64,000 bases of DNA from Spiroplasma tabanidicola (GTDB lineage Bacteria > Bacillota_I > Bacilli_A > Mycoplasmatales > Mycoplasmataceae). Positions 10,654-20,741 of the stretch are shown piece after piece. The stretch is taken from assembly GCF_009730595.1 (NCBI RefSeq), contig NZ_CP046276.1, positions 992,001 to 1,056,000 on the forward strand. The letters run 5' to 3'. Numbering within the stretch: position 1 is the stretch's first letter; each line of letters begins with the position of its first letter. The position numbers and the translations under genes were made by a program. The notes beneath the pieces are model-generated. The model saw nothing but the letters and a program-made list of their open reading frames with translations. It searched no databases and was not told the DNA's origin.

Positions 10654-12046
10654 GTTTTTCTCCTGTTTTGTATATAGCAATCCTATATAATCTAACTTAC
10701 ATTTGTATTATATATGCTTTTTATAAAAAAAAATATTTTTTTTAAAATACAATGGCTACTAATATGAATAAAAAGCGATTATGTTGCAAGTAAAATATAC
10801 TTTGAATAATAAATATTAATAAGCAAAAAAACGTATATAAATTTGATCTAATAAAATATTTAAGTTTAGCACATGTACATAAGTCTTTTTTTTATAAAAA
10901 GAACATACATATTGAAAAATAGAAAAATTAACAACAAAGAACGAGTTGTTAATTATAAAGGTAAAATGATTTGTTTGTCTAATATGCAAAGTTATATATT
11001 TAAAATTCATCATAAAAGTTTTTGCTACAAAAATGTAGAAAATATTATGATTTACTAAATTAAAAAAGCATTTAAACTTAAAAAATAAAAACTATAAACA
11101 TAACAAGGACGAATTCTAATTAGCAAGCAAAAAAAATATAAGTTGTTAATTCAGTTATATATAAAGATTTTTTATAAATATAGCAATTTATATTACTGCC
11201 GTTAAAAAACAAATATTAAAATGTAGTTGTAAATATATATTATTCAAAAAACCTAATGTATACAAAAAAATATCTATACAATAATTTAAAAGAAAGTATG
11301 CACAAAAAAAGTTTTAAAAGACAATTAAGTAACTTTAAAAAAAATTGAATAAAAAAAATGAATACTAATTAAGGAGTCGAAAAGTAAATAATAAATCATT
11401 ATAAAATTATTTAAATTAAAAGATTAAATAAATTTAATTGTTTATTTAATCTATTAACAAATACTATTAATAGTTGATATTATTTATCTAAAAAATCATC
11501 ATTAATCAATAATTGACATAAATTAGAAATATATAATAAAAGATATATTATAGTAAGACAAACTAAAATAAGGAGAAATTTAAATTATATTAAATCATTC
11601 AAATAAAAGAATGTATAAAACAAATGAAAGCTAAAAAATAATATATAGTACTATTCATGTATATAAAAGAACATTTTAATATAAAAATATATAATAAAAT
11701 AAAAATATTACTTGCATAACATGTAATAAGAAAATACTTATTTAAGCGTTATAAAAGTTAGTAATTGTTTTGCCTAGAGCGTAAACAATATTTAAAAAAC
11801 TCAAAAATCTATAAAAATTTTTACTATGCCTTTTTTTATTAAAATATAAAAGTTTGATGTGTAAAATTTAAAAAAATATCATAATTTTATAAAGCTTTTA
11901 AATACATGAATAATAATAAAAAAATACTTCAAAATAGGGAGAAGTATTTTTACGAAAGACAATTTGTATAATCAAAAATGCTTTTAATTTATTTTTTGAC
12001 TATTAAGTATATTAGAAATTATCATTTTATTAAGTTTTTTATATTT
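10654..12046. other. 1.4-kb AT-rich non-coding gap between smc and rnc
   Basis: No credible gene on either strand. Two short frames at 10816-11058 overlap each other on opposite strands and have no family features. At 11513-11576 there is a TTGACA, a TATAAT only 13 bases on, and an AAGGAG with no usable start codon: perhaps a relic leader. smc and its neighbours read leftwards, so smc's promoter must lie near 10660-10760, where a TATAAT sits on the minus strand but without a good -35. Confidence 0.6.
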
Positions 12047-12736
12047 TTATTTAAATAATTTTATTTTTGACAAAGCATCCTTGGCAGCATTTTGTTCTGC
12101 TTGTTTTTTGTTTAAACCTTTACCTATTCCATAAACCATATTATCTAAAATACAATTTATTGTAAATAATATTTTATTATTATCTATTTTTTCTTGATTT
12201 ACAAGTTTATAAACTAGATCACTTCTTTTATCTATTTGTATTAATTCTTGAAGTTCAGATTTAAAGTCAGATTTAAAGTCCAAACAAGCTAATAAATTAT
12301 TTGGTTCTAAAATTGTTTTATTTAATCAAATTTGAAGACTTTCCAAACCTAAATCCAAATAAATAGCAGCTGTTAAAGATTCGTATAAATCAGCTAGTAT
12401 ATTATCTTTATCAAAACCTCTAGAATCATGTTCACCAATTCCTAATCTTACATAATCTCCAAGATTTAACTTTCTTGCAATCATTGCAAGGCTTTCTCTT
12501 TTAACTAATGAGCTTCTATATTTTGACAATTCTCCTTCATTTGCTTTCTTAAACTTATTAAAAAGATATAAACTTACATTTAATTGTAATACTGCGTCAC
12601 CAAGAAATTCAAGTCTTTGATAATGTCTTTCTTTTTTGTTTTCATTAGAATATGAGTTGTGAGTTAAAGCTTCTACATATAGTTCTTTATTTTTTATAAT
12701 TATATTCATTTTTTTAAAAAATTCTTCAATATCCAT
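12047..12736 (-). CDS. rnc: Ribonuclease III
   Basis: 229 residues. Catalytic domain with ALTHNSYSNE and the signature RLEFLGDAVL at 41-50 (E43 and D47 are metal ligands), then DLYESLTAAIYLDLG carrying the downstream acidic residues. C-terminal double-stranded RNA binding domain ends with NKKQAEQNAAKDALSKI. It processes rRNA precursors and structured RNAs. The linker contains an exact 12-base tandem duplication giving DFKSDFKS. The start lies 1 base after the plsX stop, so plsX-rnc is an operon. Slightly shorter than the B. subtilis enzyme (249). Confidence 0.97.
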
Positions 12737-12737
12737 A

Positions 12738-13745
12738 TTAGGTAATTTTTAATGCCTCTTTCATTTTTTCTACTATTCTATTTTTTATAGCACTATAAGT
12801 CATACTTAAAGTTGCATAAAATGATATAGCATCACTCGAACCATGTGACTTAAACGCTATTTTGTTAACTCCAAGAAGTATAGCACCTGCATGATTTTTG
12901 TAGTCAAACTTTTCTCTAACTTCTATAAATGCTTTTTTCAAGCAAAATGCAGCTATTTTTCTAAATATGTTTTTAGTCAAACTATTTTTTATTTCTGTTA
13001 ATAAGTTCTTCCCCATACCCTCGGCAGATTTTAGAGCCACATTACCACTATAGCCATCAGTTACAACAACATCTACAAAACCAGATGTGATATATCTCGG
13101 TTCGAGATTACCATAAAAATCTAAATATTTATTATTTTTTAATAATTCATAAGCTTTTTTATGAATTTCTGTCCCTTTTGTTGATTCCTCTCCAATATTA
13201 AGTAAAGCTACTTTGGGATTTTTTACTTGTTTTATAACTCTTGAGTAAGCATTTGCCATTATTGCAAATTTTTCAATATCTTCTGGATCACTCTCTAAAT
13301 TTGCTCCAACATCTAATAATAATGTTACTTTATTTTTTAAAATTGTAGGTATAACAGGCATAAATGCAGGTCTCTCTATACCTTCTAATCTTTTTAAAAT
13401 AAATATACATCCAGCTATAAATGGAGCGGTTGCACCCCCAGTCGTAACTCCATCAGCAATATCATCTCTCACAAGTTCTAAGGCTCTCACCATAGAAGAA
13501 TCTCTTTTTCTTCTAATATCCATAATTCCATCTTTCATGTCAATTGTCTCTTCGCAATTGAAAAAATCTACTTGTTCAAGATTATACTTTTTATTTTTTA
13601 AAAAACTCTTAATCTCAAATTCTTTCCCTACAAATATGATTTTTAGATCTTTCTTTTCTTTTAGTATTTTTAAAGCAGCTTCAATCGCTGGTTTAAAACC
13701 ATTATCAGAGCCCATAACATCGAACGCTATCTTTATGTATTGCAT
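12738..13745 (-). CDS. plsX: Phosphate acyltransferase PlsX
   Basis: 335 residues. Starts with IKIAFDVMGSDNG, the family N-terminus, and keeps DVGANLESDPEDIEKFA, LLNIGEES.KG and DGYSGNVALKSAEGMG. It converts acyl-ACP to acyl-phosphate, the donor for PlsY in phosphatidic acid synthesis. In an organism that scavenges fatty acids it may instead work with acyl-phosphate made by the FakA kinase encoded in this window. Ribosome site AGAGAGGAAAA. In Bacillus it sits upstream of fabD-fabG-acpP-rnc; those genes are absent here and rnc follows directly. Confidence 0.97.
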   Translation of the reverse strand: MQYIKIAFDVMGSDNGFKPAIEAALKILKEKKDLKIIFVGKEFEIKSFLKNKKYNLEQVDFFNCEETIDMKDGIMDIRRKRDSSMVRALELVRDDIADGVTTGGATAPFIAGCIFILKRLEGIERPAFMPVIPTILKNKVTLLLDVGANLESDPEDIEKFAIMANAYSRVIKQVKNPKVALLNIGEESTKGTEIHKKAYELLKNNKYLDFYGNLEPRYITSGFVDVVVTDGYSGNVALKSAEGMGKNLLTEIKNSLTKNIFRKIAAFCLKKAFIEVREKFDYKNHAGAILLGVNKIAFKSHGSSDAISFYATLSMTYSAIKNRIVEKMKEALKIT

Positions 13746-15061
13746 TTAATTTTCCTCTCTTATAAAAAATATATTTACATTATATATTAAAATAAAAAAA
13801 TGCATAATGAATAATATTGTATATTTAAATTGGAATAGGCGATTCTAAAGGCAATATAATTAATCTAATGCTAATTATTATTTTTATTATGAATTCAGAC
13901 GATAATCCTATAACCACTTATGTATTTCTTATTTATTTATATATAATTCGAAAAAACAATCTTTCAATAATAGTTTTCAATTACATTAAGTGCATCAAGT
14001 TTAAAACGTTCTAAATAATCAACAAATAAGAATCTATTAAATTTTGTATCATATATTATTCATCAGTAGTTTTTTAACTACTATTGGTATTACATATTAA
14101 ATTTTATATTGCTTAATAATTATTATAACTTCATAAATTGTTTTTTAACAGCTTCTAAAATTATATTTAAGCAAAATTAAAAACTATGATATTTCTAATA
14201 TTAATTATACGAAAATATTCAAGCAATTAAACTGTTTATCTAAAATTATAATTTTTAAATAAGATTATTTAAAAACTATTTGAAAACTATAAATAATAGT
14301 AAAAACTTGTTTTAATAAATTAAGCAAGTATTAATTTTTTTTCAAGTTTGTTTTTTTGTTTGCTTGTATTTAGCAACAATAATAATTTTATTATATCGTT
14401 ACCCCTTTATAAATTTGTAGTTACTAATAATCTTAAATGCATCAAAATTTCAAAAACTATATTTGTAGAACCAAATTTAACCTATTTTTATCTAAAAATA
14501 TTTATTAACTAAGTTGCTATTTATTTATGTTTAATTTTATTTTATTTTTTTAGTAGTATATCTTTATTATTGTATGTTAATTTAGAAAGTTTATGAATGA
14601 GGGAATGCACTTATCTTTAAAAATTTTTCATAAATTAGCAAAACAATTAGCAATTTAATTAGGTCTTTTCATTTATTTTTTAGTTTTTATTTCCGACTTT
14701 AAGCCCATTCTTTTTTGTCATTTTTCATTTAAATAGCAGCTTCTTTTCAACAATAATTTAATTTTTAGATTTCTTAAGTTACATTTATCTATATTTTAAA
14801 ATTTTTTCTGCTAAATTTTTAGCTCTTTTTAAAGTTTTGAATAGCGCAAATTTTAATAGCAAATAATTTTCTTTATTATCTGTTTTTTTTTCATCATCTA
14901 AAAGCCAACATTATAAAAAAAACTATTATTACTATTATAACAACTTAATTTTATAATACTGTTATTCCGTTCTAACAATATAGTTATTTTTTTATTTATT
15001 TCGATAATTACAATATTATATAAGTTTATTATTTATGGGCATTTAACTTTACATATAATAA
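13746..15061. other. 1.3-kb non-coding stretch with possible decayed IS orfA
   Basis: No open gene. At about 14560-14900 the minus strand has fragments resembling the helix-turn-helix ORF of the IS at 32.7-34.0 kb: GAAGCTGC followed about 45 bases later by GGAAATAAAAACTAA, against GATGCTGC and CAGAAATTAAAACTAA in that IS, with a local RKLKIKLLLK-like reading. Similarity is patchy and stops are many, so this is a weak call. The rest shows nothing I can assign. Confidence 0.35.
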
Positions 15062-15111
15062 AAATCACTCTTTCTAAAAATTATGTATATAATTTTTAGA
15101 AAGAGTGATTT
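15062..15111 (-). terminator. Perfect 23-bp palindrome, probable terminator of the lipoprotein pair
   Basis: Arms 15062-15084 and 15089-15111 are exact reverse complements, with loop GTAT (ATAC on the minus strand). It lies 34 bases after the minus-strand lipoprotein stop and is followed on that strand by TTTTTATTA, so it can act as a strong terminator. It is unusually long and perfect. A damaged relative with the same loop lies at 26625-26682, so it may be a dispersed mobile repeat rather than an ordinary terminator. Confidence 0.7.
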
Positions 15112-15144
15112 ATTTTACAAATAAAATTTTTTAATAAATTATAT

Positions 15145-17127
15145 TTAAACCATTTCAATTACAGATTTGTATCTTCAAAATGATTGACTTTGTTCTCCTC
15201 AATTAAATCAAATATTGTCTGTTCTAAATCTTATATTTATAAAGTCAAGTTTAAAGTCAAAATCAAATTGACTAACATTATTTTTATAATAACCGTCCAT
15301 TACAAAACCTTTTTGCAAATCGCTTTGTTGAACATTAATAGAAAATCTATTTCATGCAACGTTTGATGGATCTGTGTCAATTTTTCATTGATAATCTTTT
15401 TGATTACCTTTACTTAATAATTCACTTCTAGCCTCAAATTGTTTATTGTTATTTACTGCAATTAATGATAAATTATCGCTAAATTTATCTCGGATTCTTT
15501 GTAAAGGCAAATATATTTTATGCACATTATCATAATATAACTCACTAACGCTATAAGATTCTCATAATTTATAATCACCACCATCATAAGCAGCTATTCT
15601 ATAATCATCAGTTCCTTTATTTGTTCCAAAAACTTTATGATATGACTCAACACCATCTATCATGTTATTTAACACAGACTTAAATTCACTTGAATTTTTA
15701 TCAACGACACTTAAATCTGTATTATCATTATTTCTATTTAAAACATAACCAACTCCAACAACAATATCATTTAAATCTGTTTCAAAATCATTGATTTCTA
15801 ATTTCAAACCTTTAATTTTTACAAACTTTAAATTTACTGTTTTTTTAAGAGTTTTTATAACTTCATCTTTATTTTCATAATTAGAATCATCACTAAGTTC
15901 TGTGTTACTATCTATAATACTATTTAAGTAATTTTTATATCATTCATTTCAGTTTTCACTTAAGTAACTTTTTAAATACTCATTTTCTTCTTGCTTTGCA
16001 TTTTCGTTATATTTAGTTTTAAAAATATAATCATATAAGTTTTGATTTGATTTATAAATATTTTCATCTTCTTTATTTGTTCAATTTACTTTTTTTTCTT
16101 TTCAAGCCATTTTAGATTCTGTATTAGCATTAAATGAATGGTCTCAAAAATCTTTTATATTTGATCAATTTGTTTCAATTTCGTAATTAGTTGTATTAAT
16201 TTTAACTCCATAATTTTCTAAGTTTTCAGTTAATTTATTTTGAATATTACCTTTTATGCTGTTTGAATTTTCATTAAATTTTTTTATCATAGACTCGTAA
16301 TCATTAGTAAAATCGTTATTACCGTCTATTAAAGATGATTTATCTTGCAAAAAATCAAACTTTAACTTTGATTTTTTGCTTTGTATAAATTCATACAAAG
16401 CTGTATTATCTGTTATTGAATACTTAAAATTTATAGGGTTAGAGTATTCAAAAGTTGTTAAAGTTCCATCTTTTGAATTACAATTTAAATTGATTTTTAA
16501 TCATGAATTTGCATATGCAAAAAATGATTCATTACCTTCTCTTTGTTGTACATCATTATTAGAACTATTAAAATTACCTTTATAGTACTGTACAAATGCT
16601 TCTTCCGGATCATTTTCAAAAAACTCTCTATTTATATTGATTAAACTATCTTCATTCAAGGATTTAAATAAAATATCATACTCACTTTTTTTAGTTAAAT
16701 CAATTACCTTTTTTTTAAGATCTGAAAAGTTTAATAAAGATTGAATATCGTTAAAATATTTAGTTTTATTTTGTGGTCCGTCGGTCTTTTCAAAAACAGT
16801 TTTTAATTTATACTGATTATTATTATTTTGTAAACCTTTTATTGCAGATTCAAGACTATTAGAGTTTAAAAACTCATGCTCCTGATTTGATTCACTTGAC
16901 GATGCAGATTGAAATCATTTTTTTGAAACCTCTTCAACATGACTAGCTATAATATCGTTAACTTCAAACTTATATTTACTTAAAACTTCTTCATAACTAT
17001 CTGCTATTGGACCATCTTCTGATTGATCACTATCTTGTTGTGTTGATTTAGGTTTACAAGCTATAATTGAAGTTGATGCACTTATACCCAAAGTAATTGT
17101 ACATAAAATACTCATTAATTTTTTCAT
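15145..17127 (-). CDS. Surface lipoprotein, paralogue A
   Basis: 660 residues. Type II signal peptide MKKLMSILCTITLGISAS followed by lipobox STSIIAC, giving a predicted lipid-modified Cys at 24. The body is hydrophilic, Asn/Lys/Asp-rich and full of UGA-Trp codons, with no enzymatic motif I know. Shared motifs with the next gene upstream (17149-19173) show they are paralogues: DYRIAAYDGGDYKLW against DYRLFAFDGGKYDIW, GVESYHKVFG against GIKSFKDIYG, and FKLDFINIRFRTD against YKLDFLNLSFRTD. Ribosome site AAAGGAGATAG. It starts 21 bases after its paralogue, so they form an operon. Probable membrane-exposed protein of the accessory island; function unknown. Confidence 0.88.
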
Positions 17128-17148
17128 TTCTATCTCCTTTTAAAAATA

Positions 17149-19173
17149 TTAGTTTTCTTTTTTAACTATTTTTTCAATATAACTTTTATGCAACAAAACA
17201 TTTTCAACAGTGTAACTACCATACACTTTGTCTGTTCTAAAACTTAAATTTAAAAAATCTAATTTATATATAAAATCCATATATAAAGTATTTCCAGACG
17301 CAGAACCTCCTGTTTGATTAAATATTATTCCAGGTGTATCTTGATTTCATAATTGATTAAACGGATCATTTGATAGACTTTGCTTTAAACTAAAACCTAA
17401 AGGTTTACTTGAATCTCTATTTAAATCAAAACCAATTTCAAAGTTTTTTTGATTACCTGAAGTTAACAAATCATTTCTCGCCAATACTTGATTGGCAATA
17501 TTTTCTTTTAATGAAAGGATGCTGTTATAAAACGGAGAATATATATAGAATACTCAATTCATATTTGCAAGTTTTGTATTTTCAAAGGTGTTTCAGATAT
17601 CATATTTTCCACCATCAAAAGCAAATAATCTATAATCTTCATATCCATCTTTGTCAATTTTTGTTGGAGTACCAATACCGTAAATATCTTTAAAAGATTT
17701 TATTCCTTTTTCCACATTTGTTAAGACAGCATTAAAAATAGTTGCTTTTTCTAAAGCTTCATTGTTTGTTGTTAATTCTAATATATTTTCATTTTTATTA
17801 ACACTAAAACCAGAATAAATTTTTAAGTTAGCTATATCATTTTCATAATCACCAATTTTTACTTTTAAACCAGTTATATCCAATAATTTTATATTTATAG
17901 TGGATTGAATAGCCTTTAAAATGTCTTCTGCCGACTTATTCCCTTCTCTTCCCTCAGAAAATACTTTATCTACATTAAAATCATCTTTAATTAGATTGTA
18001 ATATTTACTATACATATCTTTAAAATTGTTTATAAAGTGATTTTTTAAGGCAATTTCATAACCATTTTCATCTTTTTTTGCAGATACATCTTTTAAGATG
18101 TAATCATATAAATCTTGGTTACTTAAAATCGATTCATCTTTTCAAGCATTTACATCTCTTTCAGTTTTTCAAGCGTATTTAGTTTCATCAACATTTTTAT
18201 CTAAAGCATAATTCCATATTTCTTTTATATCTTTACCAAAATTATTAATAATAGATTCATTTTTATCGTCAAACACAAAGCTTGTATTCACATCTGTTTG
18301 AGCGTTATTTTTAAAAGTATTTAAAATTTTATTTTTTAAATTATCATTATTAAATTTTTCATTAAAAGTTTTTTCTATATTTGCAAAATCATTAATAATT
18401 TTGTCTTTATCTTCAATTGAACTTTCAATTATACTAGATGTATTCGCATCTGTTTCTGCTAGTAAATCATATTTTAAAGTCTTTAAAGATTTGTTGATAG
18501 CATCATATAAATTGATATTTTTTGTTATTGAATAATCAAAACTAAATTTATTTTCAAAATTTTCTATTTTAGTTCCGCTTTTATCTAAATAATTAAATTG
18601 TAAATAAATCTTAGAGTGAACATCAACGTTATTAAAATCGCTATCATGCTTTAAAAAAGCTTTAAAATCACTTACATCTGTTTCATCAGTTTTTTCCATA
18701 TTTATTGTAACTAATTGGTCTTCACTTATATTTTTTATTAACAAGTCATATTTTCCGGTGCTTTTCAAAAGATTTAAACTATACTTAATTGAGTCAAATC
18801 CAATATATGGTTTTACATCTTCATAATAATAATTTTTTGCTTCATTATTTTTAAAAATATCACTTAATAATACGTTTGAATTGGCTTGCGAATCTTTAGG
18901 TATATAATTTTTTATTTTATCTAAATTTAAAAATTTATTATTATATGTGCTTTCTTCTTTAGCGTATCAATTTATACTAGATTCACTTAATTTTTTAGCT
19001 ACTATATCATTAACTACGGATTTATAATCGTTTAATAAAGTTTCATAAGTATTTTCTTCTGCATTTTCATCATCAATATTTTCTCCTGTTTTTTTTGCTT
19101 TACATGCTATCTCATAAGAACTCGCTGAAATAGATAAACATAAAGAACTTAATAATATTAATAATTTTTTCAT
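17149..19173 (-). CDS. Surface lipoprotein, paralogue B
   Basis: 674 residues with signal peptide MKKLLILLSSLCLSISAS and lipobox SSYEIAC (Cys 24). It is the first gene of a two-gene operon with paralogue A; AAGGGGAG precedes the ATG. The protein is hydrophilic, predicted largely helical in the middle, with a more conserved C-terminal third containing the DYRLFAFDGGKYDIW block and the FRTD block shared with its neighbour. Trp codons are mainly UGA. Tandem paralogous lipoproteins are typical of surface-variable families in Mollicutes, but no phase-switching repeat or recombination site is seen here. No function can be assigned. Confidence 0.88.
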
Positions 19174-20213
19174 AACATCTCCCCTTAGATTTATTTTATA
19201 CCAAAATATAAAACTTATAATATAAATATTAAATATTTATATAAAAGTTTAAATTTCTTTCTTCTTATTTAAAAAGAAATTGTTTTTATATAATTCAATA
19301 TATAATTAGAGATTTTTTAAAATTTTTAAACTATTATTATTTTTAATCAATCTCTGTATTTTACAAAACTTTTATTTCATACAATTATTCAAACATTTAG
19401 CAGTGTCAATATGTTTAAATATTTTTCTTAACATTGATTGCATAATTTTATATTTTTAAGTGCATAGCTGTTTATTTATTTTTTTTAAAATATAGCAAAC
19501 ATGATATTCTACCATTGATCATAATTTTATATGTAAATCATAAAGGATAGTCGATATTAATAGATTAAAATTATAGCTTATTTATAATTTTTGAGTTATT
19601 AAAAAAACCTTAAATTTAACTCCATCAATACCTACAAAATTAACTACTTTACAAAATATTTTACCTAAATCTTTCTAATTTAATTATTATTTTTTTATTT
19701 ACTTAAAACAGACCTTTTTAGGTACTTTACTGGGGTTTTTAAAATTTTAGTTTTACATTCTTATTTTTCTAATTATTTTTTTTAAATACTTTGTACTTTT
19801 ATTTTTGAAAACTTTTTATTAATTAAATATCTCTTTTGTAATTTGAAATTACAAAACTAAGCTTATATTTAAATTCTAAACTTTTTTTATACAAAAATAT
19901 TAAAGATTCTAAATTATTTTTTTATATTTTATTTTACTTTATATTTTATTTATTTAGTAGTGAGCAATATTTTTAATTTTTGCTCACATTATCAATTTTA
20001 ATTACAAATTTTATTTTTACTAAAAACACAATAAACTTTTTATTTTTATCTTAAGTCCTTATTAATTGGATAAGTGCTATAATATTTTGTGCATTTTATT
20101 TGCCAATGTAGCCAATGGTCATATTTATTTATGATGAACCTTTATTTTTTGTATATTTTTTAGGCGCACTTCCCGTTTTAATATAAAAGACCCGTTGCAA
20201 AACTTGTAGACTT
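19174..20213. other. 1.0-kb non-coding stretch upstream of the lipoproteins
   Basis: Very AT-rich with stops in all frames and no conserved protein fragment that I recognise. The lipoprotein promoter should lie near 19185-19230 (GGTATAAAA on the minus strand is a possible -10). It ends at the IS remnant at 20214. Confidence 0.55.
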
Positions 20214-20710
20214 TGAACTCATTAATTAAAATTATTATTAAAAAGATATTTTCTCCATACGAATTATGTATATAGTTTTTTAAGTTCTTAACTATGTGTA
20301 ACATAATTATAAAAACACATTATAAGCTAAAATCACTGTATAGATATTTAAATAATTTAGTTATCTTATTTTATAATTATAAAAACATTCATTTTTTATA
20401 GTTTTAAAAAAAGTCTTATTCTCGATTATCAGGAGAATTACCTCTTCTTAATATTTGCTTTTGTTTGGATTCTTTTCCCTCATTCAAGAGCGCCTTCACC
20501 TTTATTTTTAATTTCTACTTTTCATCTTTTGACTGTACTTTTTTTAACATCATATTTCAATGCAACATCTTTCGACCAACTTTTTTTAGATAATTTAATA
20601 ATTTTAATTTTTCTTTTTTTTATCATTGTTTTTTATATAAAAAGAACACCTCTCAATAAAATTTTAACAATAAAAGTAATTTTTACTATCAATTTTATTT
20701 TAGATGTTCA
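20214..20710 (-). mobile_element. Internally deleted remnant of an IS3-type element
   Basis: Both ends match the near-intact element at 32737-33999: left end TGAACTCATTAATTAAAATT against TGAACTTGTCAATTAAAATT, right end TTTTATTTTAGATGTTCA against TTTTATTTTAGATATTCA. The inside joins the helix-turn-helix start of the transposase to its C-terminal RRGNSPDN region, losing about 761 bases. The join falls at a 5-base TTCTT present at both breakpoints in the longer copy. CTT flanks both sides (20211-20213 and 20711-20713), a probable target duplication. No functional protein can be made. It lies 31 bases after the permease stop at 20742. Confidence 0.88.
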
Positions 20711-20741
20711 CTTAGTTTTGTTTTTCTTAATATAAAATTTA

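Noticed and set aside
10816-11058. Two overlapping frames on opposite strands in the smc-rnc gap
   Set aside because: Short, no good ribosome site with either, composition of random AT-rich DNA, and mutually exclusive.
11513-11537. TTGACA and TATAAT as a promoter
   Set aside because: Only 13 bases separate them, too short for a normal sigma-70-type promoter; kept only as a possible relic.
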